A stretch of DNA of 64,000 bases from Collinsella aerofaciens (GTDB lineage Bacteria; Actinomycetota; Coriobacteriia; Coriobacteriales; Coriobacteriaceae): NCBI GenBank assembly GCA_030826265.1, contig JAPJOH010000004.1:1-64000 (forward strand), in the 5' to 3' direction. The translations under genes and the position numbers were made by a program. Each line of letters begins with the position of its first letter. The first letter of the stretch is position 1. This document shows, piece after piece, positions 35,442 through 44,313 of the stretch. The notes under the pieces are model-generated. The model did not search any database. It worked only from the letters and a program-made list of their open reading frames with translations, and had not been told where the DNA came from.

Positions 35442-37325
35442 ATGGGTACCCGCGAGCGACATATCGGCCACGCGGCCGCCCGATCCGCACCCGTGGCGGA
35501 TCCCAGGGGTGGCAGGCTCTTCGCCATGCCGCGATTCCTTGTTGGCATAACACATCGGATGTACCGCCACCGCGTCTTTGCTATCGCCGGTGTCATCACC
35601 GCGATGTTCCTCATGCTTTTGGCAGTCTTGCCGGCGCTGTTCGCCTTCGACCCCAAACTTTCTAACGCCGTGCCCGCCTATAGCGAGGTGTCCGAAGAGG
35701 TCGTGGATGCGCTCGTCCATTCGAGCTCTCTGCCGTTGCTTGTTGCCGCAATTGCATTTTCGATCTGGGGCGTATCGGTCTATCTGCGCTGTTTGGACTA
35801 TGTGCTGCGCCGCCGCCTTGTTGCCGTCGCCACCATCTGCGCCCTGTGGATGATCGAAGTCATTCTCAAGTACAAGTCGTTCACGCCGTTCTATGCCACC
35901 GTGCTGTGGTACCTGTACTACGTGCCCATGACGCTCATTCCGCTGCTCTACCAGTTGTGTGGTTTGCGCCTTGCGGGCCTGGAGCAACACCGCCTGGGTC
36001 GCCGCTACTGCGCTGCGCTGTGGATTGTGGCTATCCTGCTTATCGGATTTGTTCTCACCAACGATTTTCACCAGCAGGTCTTCCACTTTGACCGTACAAG
36101 CGACACCTGGAGTAACGATTACACGTACGGCTGGGGTTATTTCGCCGTCCTCGTGTGGACGGCCTTTAACTTTGTGGCCTTTTTTATCCTGGTGGGCCGG
36201 TCCTCGTCCTTTCGCATCCAACGTTTCTCGGGCACGGCGGCGCTCGTGCTGCTGGGCGGCGCGTTCTTTGCCATCTCATATGCTCTGCGCGTGCCCTGGG
36301 CATGGAGGCTCAACTTTTCGCTCGTCTATTGCGTCCTGTGCGTGGTGGCGATGGAAATCTGTCTCGATTGCGGTGTCGTTCCGTCGTATCACGACATCGC
36401 TGGCATCTTCGACACCTTGCCGCTTGACCTCAAAGTTCTAACGCGCGACCTGCAGGAGGTCTATGCCACGCCGGTGTCAAAGCCAACGCCGGTAGGCGTG
36501 CGCGAGGAGTTGCGGACCCAGGAACACGGCCGCGCCCATGCCTTTGCCGTGGCGTCCGATCCCGATGTGATGTACCGTGCCTTTCCACTGCTGGGCGGAT
36601 CGGCCCTGCTTGCCCAAGACGTGTCGGAGCTCAACGAGCTTAACCGTGAACTGGCGCATCGTCGCATGGAGCTGCAGCGTCAAAACGAGCTGCTCGCCGC
36701 CGACTACGACCTTAAGACGCACCTGGCAGATCAAGAGGCCGAGACCTTGCTGGTCCAAGACGTGGACCAGGCGCTTGCCCGCGCGCTCAAAGGGATGTAC
36801 GACCTGCTGAGCTCGCTGCCGCCGTTGACCGACGAAACGTCTTCACACGAGCGTTACCGTATGTTGCAGCGCGCCAAGATGCTTGTCGCCTATTGCAAGC
36901 GCAAGGGATCGCTCACGTTGGCGCAGCACGGGGAGAGCGGTTTTGATCGCGACCGCATTCAGCTCATCGCCAACGAGCTCGCAAGCGACCTGCGCACCAT
37001 CGATATCGATTGCGCCTCGATTATCGCCATACGGCTCCCGTTGCACGCCAGTACGGTAAGCGCCCTGTACGACTGCGTGTATGACTTTGCGTTTTTTGCC
37101 TACACCACCGACCATCCGGCGCTTATGTATCACTTGGGCGACCATGACCGATGCAGTGTCGAGCTGCGCGCCACGCTTTTTTCCAACGATGATGCAGATC
37201 TTTCGCAGACGCCCGCTGCGCAAGAGCTCGAAAGCGCTCTGCAAGGGCGCAACGTGGCATACCGCCTTGAGGGCGAGCCCGGCCAGCTGCGCATGATCGT
37301 CTTGATGCCGAGGGCGGGTGAGTGA
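35442..37325 (+). CDS. Membrane sensor protein, degenerate histidine-kinase-like
   Basis: This 627-residue protein has seven or eight N-terminal membrane helices (about residues 30-310) and a cytoplasmic part with a helical region (about 375-460) and a C-terminal ATPase-like domain. I see no DHp histidine motif and no intact N- or G-box, unlike the kinase encoded next, so it looks like a pseudokinase or sensor partner. The ATG at 35442 was chosen because a TACACT box ends 9 bases upstream, which could produce a nearly leaderless mRNA; an ATG at 35526 is the alternative. First in an operon with a kinase and regulator. Confidence 0.7.
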   Translation: MGTRERHIGHAAARSAPVADPRGGRLFAMPRFLVGITHRMYRHRVFAIAGVITAMFLMLLAVLPALFAFDPKLSNAVPAYSEVSEEVVDALVHSSSLPLLVAAIAFSIWGVSVYLRCLDYVLRRRLVAVATICALWMIEVILKYKSFTPFYATVLWYLYYVPMTLIPLLYQLCGLRLAGLEQHRLGRRYCAALWIVAILLIGFVLTNDFHQQVFHFDRTSDTWSNDYTYGWGYFAVLVWTAFNFVAFFILVGRSSSFRIQRFSGTAALVLLGGAFFAISYALRVPWAWRLNFSLVYCVLCVVAMEICLDCGVVPSYHDIAGIFDTLPLDLKVLTRDLQEVYATPVSKPTPVGVREELRTQEHGRAHAFAVASDPDVMYRAFPLLGGSALLAQDVSELNELNRELAHRRMELQRQNELLAADYDLKTHLADQEAETLLVQDVDQALARALKGMYDLLSSLPPLTDETSSHERYRMLQRAKMLVAYCKRKGSLTLAQHGESGFDRDRIQLIANELASDLRTIDIDCASIIAIRLPLHASTVSALYDCVYDFAFFAYTTDHPALMYHLGDHDRCSVELRATLFSNDDADLSQTPAAQELESALQGRNVAYRLEGEPGQLRMIVLMPRAGE

Positions 37326-37327
37326 CG

Positions 37328-38821
37328 ATGCAGATTTCGCTCATTCTTCCCCAAATCGTTGCGCTCGATGTTGTCTTTGCCCTGGCTGCGTGTCTGCAGA
37401 CGATCCACGTCCCGCTCATCTCATCGCGCCGCTCGTCCTATAACCGTAAGGTGATTTGCGCCTACGAGGCGAGCCTTGTGCTTCACCTAGTTATTTCGGC
37501 GCTTATCTTGTTCGCGTCGTCTGGCTCGTATCTGGTGGCGCCGCTTGACGTTTGTGCCAGGGCAATGGGTGGAGTGCTGTGGCTCAATGCCGCAATCTTT
37601 GCCTATGGCGTGGTGCTTATGGTGCGCTATCGTCGCCCCGTCATGCTGGTCGAGCTGCTGCTTGTTGTCGCCGTTACACCGCCGGTGGTTTTTGCCATGG
37701 GCTCGGCGTGGACCGTTGTCCTTATCGCAGAGGGAGCGTTCTTCCTGTTCCGGTCCATCGCGGCGCTCTTGATGGACGTCCGTAACCGCCAGGAGGATAT
37801 CACCGCGTTCTCGACGATCGAGACCATCAACGTGATTCCCGTGGGCATCCTGTATCTGGACCCGAGGGGCCGTCCGCTGCTCATGAACCGCTGCATGCGC
37901 AAAAACCTGGTGGAACTTCATATGCCCACCGATCTAGGTGACATGAGCGGCACATGGAACGACCTGCGCAAACTCAGCATGCAAATGCCCGAAAGCAGTA
38001 GGAACCGTGTGCGGATTAACTTGGATCGTTTCGGTGATGCTCGCGCGGTGATCGAGATTTCTCCCGCCGAGATTCGCCTATTTGTGCACGACGAGGTTAT
38101 GGTTTCGGGCCGCCTCGTTGAGCGCATTATCGGACTGGACGTGACGGAATACGCATACGCCTACGACCGCTTGGCGCAAGCAAACCACCTGCTTGAGCTT
38201 GCGGGCCAAGAGCTCCAGTCCCAGATCGAAGAAGTTAAAAAGGTTGCCGACAATGCGGCCTACCTGCGCATGCGTGCCCGCGTGCACGACGTGATCGGGC
38301 AGCGCCTGTCCATCCTCCATCGCTATTTGGAGGAGGGGCGCCTGGACGACGAGTCGCTCGAGCAGATCGACCCCTTGCTGCGCTCGATCGCCGCCGATCT
38401 GCGCAGTGGCGGCGCCAGTGAGCCTGTGGAGCAGCTGGGTGATATCGTCCACGCCTTTGGCTTGGTGAGTGTGCAGATCGATATCGAGGGATCGCTTCCC
38501 GAGGACGCACGCGTTGCCGCAGCGTTTTTGCAGATTGTCCGCGAGGCCTCGACCAACGCCACTAAGCATGCGCAGGCGCATCAGATCCATGTGCGCCTGT
38601 GGCAGGAGGGGACGGATGCTGACGCCATCGCGCGCATGACGATTTCTAACGACGGGTCCCCGGCCCCCGTATCGTATCGCGAGGGAACGGGTATCCCAGG
38701 TATGAGGCATGTCGCGCAAGATCTGGGCGGCTGCCTGGAAGTCCATGCCGCCCCGCCCTTTACGCTTGCGGTGTCCATCCCGCTCAACGCCAGCGCCACA
38801 GCTCAAAGGAGAAACTCATGA
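37328..38821 (+). CDS. Membrane sensor histidine kinase
   Basis: This 497-residue kinase has six or seven membrane helices (about residues 5-155), a PAS-like segment (about 160-290), the DHp helix with His in MRARVHDVIGQRL, and a GHKL ATPase (N-box EASTNATKHA, G-box like GTGIPGM). It signals to the regulator that follows. The GTG at 37322 overlaps the preceding stop by 4 bases; the ATG at 37328 was preferred. Its stop overlaps the next start by 4 bases, so the operon is tightly coupled. Confidence 0.9.
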   Translation: MQISLILPQIVALDVVFALAACLQTIHVPLISSRRSSYNRKVICAYEASLVLHLVISALILFASSGSYLVAPLDVCARAMGGVLWLNAAIFAYGVVLMVRYRRPVMLVELLLVVAVTPPVVFAMGSAWTVVLIAEGAFFLFRSIAALLMDVRNRQEDITAFSTIETINVIPVGILYLDPRGRPLLMNRCMRKNLVELHMPTDLGDMSGTWNDLRKLSMQMPESSRNRVRINLDRFGDARAVIEISPAEIRLFVHDEVMVSGRLVERIIGLDVTEYAYAYDRLAQANHLLELAGQELQSQIEEVKKVADNAAYLRMRARVHDVIGQRLSILHRYLEEGRLDDESLEQIDPLLRSIAADLRSGGASEPVEQLGDIVHAFGLVSVQIDIEGSLPEDARVAAAFLQIVREASTNATKHAQAHQIHVRLWQEGTDADAIARMTISNDGSPAPVSYREGTGIPGMRHVAQDLGGCLEVHAAPPFTLAVSIPLNASATAQRRNS

Positions 38822-39441
38822 TTCGCGTCCTTATCGTCGAAGACCAGGCTATCTTGCGCGAGAGCCTGGCGCGCTCCGTTGGCGACCAGCCCGATATGAC
38901 CGTTGTTTCCGCCATTGCCGATGCTTCCGAGGCTTTGGGTGTCGCGCTCAAGGAGCGCCCGGACATGATACTGATGGACGTGTGCACCGAACACGATTCA
39001 AACGGCATCGTGGCGGCGGCGCGCATCAAGGAGCAACTGCCCGAGTGCCGCGTCATTATCATGACCGGCATGCCCGAGATCACCTTTGTCGATCAGGCCC
39101 GCGAGGCGGGCGTCGATAGCTTTGTGTACAAGAACGTCGGTATCGACGAGTTGTTCGCCGTGATGCGCTCCACGCTGGCGGGCTATTGCACGTTTCCCAA
39201 GCCGCCCGAGAGTATTTTTTCGGGTACGGCGGCACTCGACGATGTTGAGCTATCGATTTTGCGCCTTGCCTGCGAGGGCAAGAGCCGTCGCGAGATCGCG
39301 GCCGAGCTGTTTATGAGTGAGGGCACCATCAAGCGTCGCATCTCGGAGATCCTCAACAAGACCGGCTACGACAACATCATGCGCCTGGCCGTGCGCGCAG
39401 TAACGGAGGGCAGCATCGTTCCCAACATGGAGCGCCCGTAG
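38818..39441 (+). CDS. NarL/LuxR-type response regulator
   Basis: This 207-residue regulator has a receiver domain with the acidic pair ED at 8-9, phospho-acceptor Asp in MDVCTEHD near 56, a Lys in VYKNVG near 105, and a LuxR-like helix-turn-helix (about 145-200; SRREIAAELFMSEGTIKRR). It partners with the kinase whose stop overlaps its start (ATGA). The target genes are unknown. Confidence 0.92.
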   Translation: MIRVLIVEDQAILRESLARSVGDQPDMTVVSAIADASEALGVALKERPDMILMDVCTEHDSNGIVAAARIKEQLPECRVIIMTGMPEITFVDQAREAGVDSFVYKNVGIDELFAVMRSTLAGYCTFPKPPESIFSGTAALDDVELSILRLACEGKSRREIAAELFMSEGTIKRRISEILNKTGYDNIMRLAVRAVTEGSIVPNMERP

Positions 39442-39476
39442 TCGGTGCGCCGCCCGTGTTCCGGCGCCGTAAAGAT

Positions 39477-39517
39477 AGGCCGCCCGCCGTTTCGCATCTA
39501 AAAACGGCGGGCGGCCT
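39477..39517. terminator. 16-bp perfect hairpin after the response regulator
   Basis: Arms 39477-39492 and 39502-39517 pair perfectly with a 9-base loop. It lies between convergent genes and probably ends the rightward transcript; the AAAA/TTT edges give a short U-stretch in either direction. Confidence 0.7.
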
Positions 39518-39549
39518 GCTTGTATGGGCAGTGCTGTCGGCGCAAGGCG

Positions 39550-39582
39550 GCGGGGCCGCAGGATCATTTCCTGCGGCCCCGC
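39550..39582 (-). terminator. 13-bp hairpin after the minus-strand lipoprotein gene
   Basis: Arms 39550-39562 and 39570-39582 pair perfectly. It lies about 50 bases past the stop of the leftward operon and can act as its terminator, though U-rich sequence is limited. Confidence 0.65.
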
Positions 39583-39633
39583 CTGACATGTGCGCGGATG
39601 TGTCCGCCAATCCGCGGCTATCGGTGTCCGCCG

Positions 39634-40476
39634 TTACGCGATGGTTGCGCTGTAGGAGGCGACGTCCTCGTAGGAATCGGTCAGGTAGGCGTCGATGCCG
39701 ATGGTCGTGTTGACCAGGTCGTCAAGACTGTCAAGCTCGCCGCTCGAGAACGTGAATTCCTCGGTGGCGCTGGTGCCGGGCATCAGGTTAGCCGAGAACC
39801 AGGGTTCCTTCATGGTGCCGTTGACGTTGGTCTTGCCGGAAGGAGCGTAGAAGGTCAGGTCCTTGTCGCTCTTGTTGGTGATGTTGACGACAAAGCCGAT
39901 GTCGCCCCAGTCGTCCTTGAACTTCTCGGTGATGGTGATGGTGCACAGATCGTCATCGGCGACGGTGACGGCGGGGGAGATTTCGACGTTCTGGACATCG
40001 TCGTCTTCGACGGCCTCATCGATCTCCTCTTCCTTCTCGGCCGCCTCGCGATCCTTCTTCACCGTACCGGACAGGTCCTTGTCGGACTTGGTAAAGACAA
40101 GATTGCCGTCATCTTCTTCGAGGATGAGTTTGCCGTCCTTGAGCTTCATGTCGTGCGACTCATCTTCGGCGGTGATAGTTACGGTGGTGGCGTCCTTTGC
40201 CTCCCATTTAAGGTCGACGACTTCAAGGAACAGGTCGAGGGCGCCTGTACCGTCCTCATCGAGAATCAGGACGCAGTGGACACCCCAATCCTCGAGCATC
40301 TTCATGTACTCATCGGTCAGCTCTTCGCCATCCACGGTTCCGCCCGAGAGTTCCCAGCTGCCGACGAAGTTGGCCTTGGGGTCTTTGCCGCCGCCGCTGC
40401 AGCCCGTCAGGGCAAAGGCGAGCGCCAGGACGCATGTCAGGAATGCGAGTACGGACTTTTTGAACGTTGTCTTCAT
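39634..40476 (-). CDS. Lipoprotein with Asp/Glu-rich linker
   Basis: This 280-residue protein has a lipoprotein signal peptide (MKTTFKKSV..., lipobox LTGC) and is probably tethered to the outer face of the membrane. Two beta-rich segments flank an acidic linker (EKEEEIDEAVEDDD). The first resembles short lipocalin-like domains that begin NFVGSWEL; no enzyme motif is seen. AAGGAGG lies 5 bases before the ATG at 40476; the open frame upstream is ignored. It is last in the leftward zinc-ribbon operon, 80 bases after the SPFH gene. Confidence 0.85.
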   Translation of the reverse strand: MKTTFKKSVLAFLTCVLALAFALTGCSGGGKDPKANFVGSWELSGGTVDGEELTDEYMKMLEDWGVHCVLILDEDGTGALDLFLEVVDLKWEAKDATTVTITAEDESHDMKLKDGKLILEEDDGNLVFTKSDKDLSGTVKKDREAAEKEEEIDEAVEDDDVQNVEISPAVTVADDDLCTITITEKFKDDWGDIGFVVNITNKSDKDLTFYAPSGKTNVNGTMKEPWFSANLMPGTSATEEFTFSSGELDSLDDLVNTTIGIDAYLTDSYEDVASYSATIA

Positions 40477-40556
40477 GGTGTCCTCCTTCTTGTGTGAAAA
40501 CCCATAGAAGCAAATGCGGGGGTGGCGGATCCCCCGCCAATTACCAGATAGAGGGG

Positions 40557-41795
40557 CTAGGGCCGGGGCGTTCCGCAGTTGCTGCAGAACTTGCCGCCGT
40601 TTTCGCTGCCGCAGTTGGGGCAGAACCACTTGGCCGGCGCCGGGGCAGGTGCGGGGCTGCCGCACTCGGAGCAGAACTTGCCGGTGTTGGTGGCGCCGCA
40701 GCTGCAGGTCCATGCGCCGGCCGCAGGTGCGGCGGGAGCCGGTGCGGGAGCGGGTGCCGGAGCCGGCTGCGGGGCGGCCTGCTGCTGTGCCTGGCCGGCG
40801 GCGAACAGCTGGCTGGCGTTCATGCCGCCCATGCCACCTGCCATGCCCATGCCCATAAAGCCGGCCATCGCGCCGTTGGGGTTGGCGGCTGCCGCGCGCA
40901 TCGCGTCGCTCTGGGCACTGGCGATGTTGGCGGCCGCCATGGTGGGATCGCGCATGACCGCGGTCTTCTGCAGGTCCTTGATCATCTGCTCGTCCTCTTG
41001 CGAGGCGGCGATGGAGTTGACGCCAAAGCTCACGATCTCGACGCCGCGCAGGTCACGCCAGTCGGCAGAGAGGACCTCGTTGAGCGCGCGGGCGAGCTCG
41101 GTGGTGTGGCCGGGGATGGCGCTGTAGCGGATGCCCATCTCCGAGATCTTGGCAAAGGCGGGCTGCAGGGCGGTGAGCAGCTCGGACTTAAGCTGGCTGT
41201 CGATCTTGTCGCGCGTGTAGCTATCGGTCACGTTGCCGCATACGTTGGTGTAGAACAGCAGCGGGTTGGTGATGCGGTACGAATACTCGCCGTTGCAGCG
41301 AACGGAGATGTCGACGTCCAGGCCAATGTTGTTATCGACCACGCGGAAGGGCACGGGCGAGGCGGTGCCGTACTTGTTGCCGATGATCTCCTTGGTGTTG
41401 ATGAAGTAGACGCGCTGGTCCTTGCCCGCGTCGCCGCCAAAGGTAAAACGGCTGCCGATATTGGCGAAGGTCTCCTTGATGGAATCGCCCAGGTTGCCGC
41501 TAAAGACGCTCGGCTCGCTGCCGGTATCGAAGACGAACTCACCGGGCTCCAGCGCGACTTCGATGATCTTGCCGTTTTGCACCACGAGCATGCCTTGTCC
41601 GTCGTTGACGGCGATGACCGAGCCGTTGGAGATGACGTTGTCCTCGCCGCGCGTGTTGGAGCTGCGGCCACCGGTACGTTTGCTGCCCTTGCAGGCCAAG
41701 ACGTCAGCAGGCATCGATTCGCAGTAGATAAATTCCTTCCACTGGTCGGCCATGACGCCGCCGGCAGCTCCCAATCCAGCTTTCAAGAGTCCCAT
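40557..41795 (-). CDS. SPFH-domain protein with two zinc ribbons (YdjI-like)
   Basis: This 412-residue protein has an SPFH/band-7-type domain (about residues 30-280), a Gly/Met and Ala/Gln-rich linker, a Pro-Ala repeat linker and two C-terminal zinc ribbons (CSCGATNTGKFCSECG and CPNCGSENGGKFCSNCG). The closest known plan is Bacillus YdjI of the ydjFGHI locus, where the protein associates with PspA-like phage-shock proteins at the membrane. No PspA gene is adjacent here. It sits between the zinc-ribbon protein and the lipoprotein in one leftward operon. Confidence 0.88.
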   Translation of the reverse strand: MGLLKAGLGAAGGVMADQWKEFIYCESMPADVLACKGSKRTGGRSSNTRGEDNVISNGSVIAVNDGQGMLVVQNGKIIEVALEPGEFVFDTGSEPSVFSGNLGDSIKETFANIGSRFTFGGDAGKDQRVYFINTKEIIGNKYGTASPVPFRVVDNNIGLDVDISVRCNGEYSYRITNPLLFYTNVCGNVTDSYTRDKIDSQLKSELLTALQPAFAKISEMGIRYSAIPGHTTELARALNEVLSADWRDLRGVEIVSFGVNSIAASQEDEQMIKDLQKTAVMRDPTMAAANIASAQSDAMRAAAANPNGAMAGFMGMGMAGGMGGMNASQLFAAGQAQQQAAPQPAPAPAPAPAPAAPAAGAWTCSCGATNTGKFCSECGSPAPAPAPAKWFCPNCGSENGGKFCSNCGTPRP

Positions 41796-41843
41796 GGTGA
41801 TCTTCCTTTCTCGTCAAAGGCCGGGTGGTATTGGTTGGATTGC

Positions 41844-43166
41844 TTAGTCGTCCTTGTCGTCTTTCATGACAACGGTGGTCTCGGTGTGGCTGAAGGTGTC
41901 GTGTTTCTCGGTCAGGTCGAGCTCGCCACAATACTCATCGGCACAGGTTGCTTCGTTGGCCGTCTTGAGCTGGCCTACCAGTAGCACGTCTCCGATAATC
42001 ACGATGATCAGCGGCGCGATGATATTGATGAGGATGCCCTCGATATCAAAGGTGAGGTAATCCGGATCGAAGGCGTATTCCCCCATAAAGAGAATCTGGG
42101 AGAGGATAAATCCGATCATAAAGAACAGCACCGAGGCGATGACGAGCTTGGGCTTGGAGCAGGGGAGCTCGCCGACCAAGCGGCCGGTCTGGCCGTTCAT
42201 GGCAAACAGGTAGCTCTTGCCGTTCCACGAGGTGGAGAGCATCCAGACGGGGAACAGGGCGTAGTCGCTGTCTTCCCAGGTGTAGTCGAGCTGCTTGCTT
42301 TCGACCGTGGCATCGTCGTATTCGTCGACGACGGTCTCGCGCAGGGCCGAGATCGTGCTTTCTTCCATACGGCGCTCGGCGCGCGCCTTGCAGGTCTCGC
42401 AGTCCTCGTCGTAACGGTTGGCGATGTAGCCGGGCATATATGCGACCGAGAACGGACGCAGTGCGTCGTAGTCAAACGGCTCGATGGCGTCCATGTGGCC
42501 GTCGGGCATCTTGGATGATCCGTCGACGGGCACGCGCTTAAACGAGATATTGCCCTTGCGATAGGCATCGTAGTGGTCGGTGGTCGTGACGGTGCGGTCG
42601 GATTCCTCGGTCACGGTCTCGTTGGTCGCGTCAAAGTACACTTCGCCGTCAACGTGGGCGCCGTAGAGCCAAAACGGCACGTAGACACCTTGGACCTCGT
42701 CGATGTGGTTGCCGGTGACAAAGCTCTTGGGCAGCAAGATCTTGCCCTTGTAGTGTTCCTTGAGTGCGGCCGTGACGTCATCGCGCCCGAGCTTAAACGG
42801 AATCACCAGGTCGGGCGAGAAGTCGCCAGAGAGCTGGCCGGGCGCCACGGCGGAGTTGCCGCAGTACGGGCAGGTGGTGACGGCGACGGTGCCGTCCGAG
42901 ACCAGCTCGGCGCCGCATGACGAGCAGATGTAGCTGGCGTTTTGGGCCAGCTCCTGCACGGCGTCGTCGGCAGCAGGTTTGGGAGCCGCGGCTGCGGCAT
43001 CAGCTTTGGCATCTGCCTTGTCCTGGCGCTCGCGATAGAGGGCCTCGACTTCTTCGACTTCAAAACGAGAATCGCAGTAGTCGCAGACGAGCTTTTGCTC
43101 GGCACTGGCAAAGTGAAGGGGGCCGCCACACGCGGGGCATTGATAGTTGACGCTCTCGAAGGCCAT
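41844..43166 (-). CDS. Membrane protein with two N-terminal zinc ribbons (YdjG-like)
   Basis: This 440-residue protein has a TFIIB-type zinc ribbon (CPACGG...CDYCDS, residues about 10-32), an Ala-rich spacer, a second ribbon (CSSCGAE...CPYCGN, about 82-105), a beta-rich soluble region and two C-terminal membrane helices (about 335-355 and 375-400). It resembles the YdjG-type partner of SPFH proteins. It is the second gene of the leftward operon. AAGGACC lies upstream of the ATG. Confidence 0.85.
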   Translation of the reverse strand: MAFESVNYQCPACGGPLHFASAEQKLVCDYCDSRFEVEEVEALYRERQDKADAKADAAAAAPKPAADDAVQELAQNASYICSSCGAELVSDGTVAVTTCPYCGNSAVAPGQLSGDFSPDLVIPFKLGRDDVTAALKEHYKGKILLPKSFVTGNHIDEVQGVYVPFWLYGAHVDGEVYFDATNETVTEESDRTVTTTDHYDAYRKGNISFKRVPVDGSSKMPDGHMDAIEPFDYDALRPFSVAYMPGYIANRYDEDCETCKARAERRMEESTISALRETVVDEYDDATVESKQLDYTWEDSDYALFPVWMLSTSWNGKSYLFAMNGQTGRLVGELPCSKPKLVIASVLFFMIGFILSQILFMGEYAFDPDYLTFDIEGILINIIAPLIIVIIGDVLLVGQLKTANEATCADEYCGELDLTEKHDTFSHTETTVVMKDDKDD

Positions 43167-43190
43167 GATCGGTCCTTTCGCTGCCGGAGG

Positions 43191-43928
43191 CTATGCGCCG
43201 ATGGCGCCGCCGCAGTATTCGCAGCGCCCGCTGGCATCGGGAATGGTGGTGGCTCCGCAGAAGGGGCAGGTCACCGCGGTCTTGGGGGCCTTGGCGGCCA
43301 CGACGCTGTCGCGCGTCTCCTGACGCAGCTGCACCAGCGCATCGCGGACTTCGGTTGCCTGGCGCTTGGCCTCGCGATATTCGATGGAGCCGCGCTGATC
43401 GATGGTGGAGTCGTTCACGCGCAGGTTGATCTCGGTAAAGTACGGCGTGTTGACGTGGATGGTCAGATTAAAGTCGTAATCCAGGTCGTAGCGCGGCGGG
43501 TTGTAGCTCTCGCGCTCGCCGTCCTTGGTCTCGCGATAGATCTCGGTGCGTTGCTCGTCGATATCCATATCGCAGCCGAGTACCTGCGAGAACTCGATGA
43601 TGTCGGGATTGGCGTCGCGCCAGCGGCTCTGCGAAGTGATGATCAGCAGGCCCGCGTCTTCATCGAGCATAATATTGGTGCGCCCGGCAGAAAGCGTGCG
43701 CGTGGGGTTGAACGAAGACAGGCGCTCGGCGTTGGCCTCGCGGTAGGCGAGTTGCTCACGGATATCGTCCGCGGTGCTGGAGCGATAGCCGTGAAAGTAG
43801 GGGGAGAGCTTGCCGGCGCACTCTTTGCACAGGTAGCCTTCATTGATTTTTGTCTTACCTAGAAGTCCCAGCTCGGTACCGCAAATCGCGCACTCTTTCT
43901 TCTCGAACATCTTGTCAAAGAAGCCCAT
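43191..43928 (-). CDS. DUF4428 zinc-finger protein
   Basis: This 245-residue soluble protein has an N-terminal zinc finger (CAICGTELG...CKECAGK, the DUF4428 pattern), a beta-rich central domain and a C-terminal zinc ribbon (CPFCGATT...CEYCGG). GGGAGG precedes the ATG by 5 bases. It is first in the leftward operon; three of the four products carry paired zinc-binding ribbons, so they likely form one membrane-associated complex. Confidence 0.85.
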   Translation of the reverse strand: MGFFDKMFEKKECAICGTELGLLGKTKINEGYLCKECAGKLSPYFHGYRSSTADDIREQLAYREANAERLSSFNPTRTLSAGRTNIMLDEDAGLLIITSQSRWRDANPDIIEFSQVLGCDMDIDEQRTEIYRETKDGERESYNPPRYDLDYDFNLTIHVNTPYFTEINLRVNDSTIDQRGSIEYREAKRQATEVRDALVQLRQETRDSVVAAKAPKTAVTCPFCGATTIPDASGRCEYCGGAIGA

Positions 43929-44305
43929 GGCTGCCTCCCATCAACAGGTAGCGTGTGTCACTTTTGATGATGGGGGAGTGTGCGATTCTTCGCGATACCC
44001 AGACGGCTCAAGGAGTCTCCACAACTGGGACACATGGCCCATTTTTTGATTGGACGCCGGGGACACTCTTCGGCCACTCATTGGGGACGTACTTAAATGA
44101 GTGGTAGTTGGAGACACTCCTGGCCGAGCTAGAGATCGCGCGCGTCCCTTCTGGTCCATGCGGCTCAAAATCGCGGCGTGATGTGGACGGCTGGGGTCGA
44201 ATTGGCAGCATTTCGAGCCTGGCTTCGATATTGAGACTGGTTCTGTATTAAAATAGATTTCCAGACAATTGAGCGGCTGGGGGTTAACCATGAGGGGGGT
44301 TAACC
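43929..44305. other. Divergent intergenic region with a repeat module
   Basis: No gene is seen. An AGTCATT-family unit lies at 44074-44104 (CCACTCATT facing AATGAGTGG), followed by GAGACACTCC. Both flanking genes are read outward from here. TAAAAT at 44249-44254 may be part of the promoter for the regulator at 44306; no matching -35 is seen at the right spacing. Confidence 0.55.
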
Positions 44306-44313
44306 ATGAGGGG
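44282..44313 (+). repeat. Perfect 16-bp tandem duplication over a ribosome binding site and start codon
   Basis: GGTTAACCATGAGGGG occurs at 44282-44297 and again at 44298-44313. Each copy contains a Shine-Dalgarno-like GAGGGG and an ATG. The second ATG (44306) opens the LuxR gene; the first (44290) is out of frame with it. Confidence 0.85.

Noticed and set aside
40477..40713. Upstream extension of the lipoprotein frame
   Set aside because: It overlaps the zinc-ribbon end of the preceding gene in another frame and lacks a signal peptide; the AAGGAGG-linked ATG at 40476 gives a proper lipobox protein.
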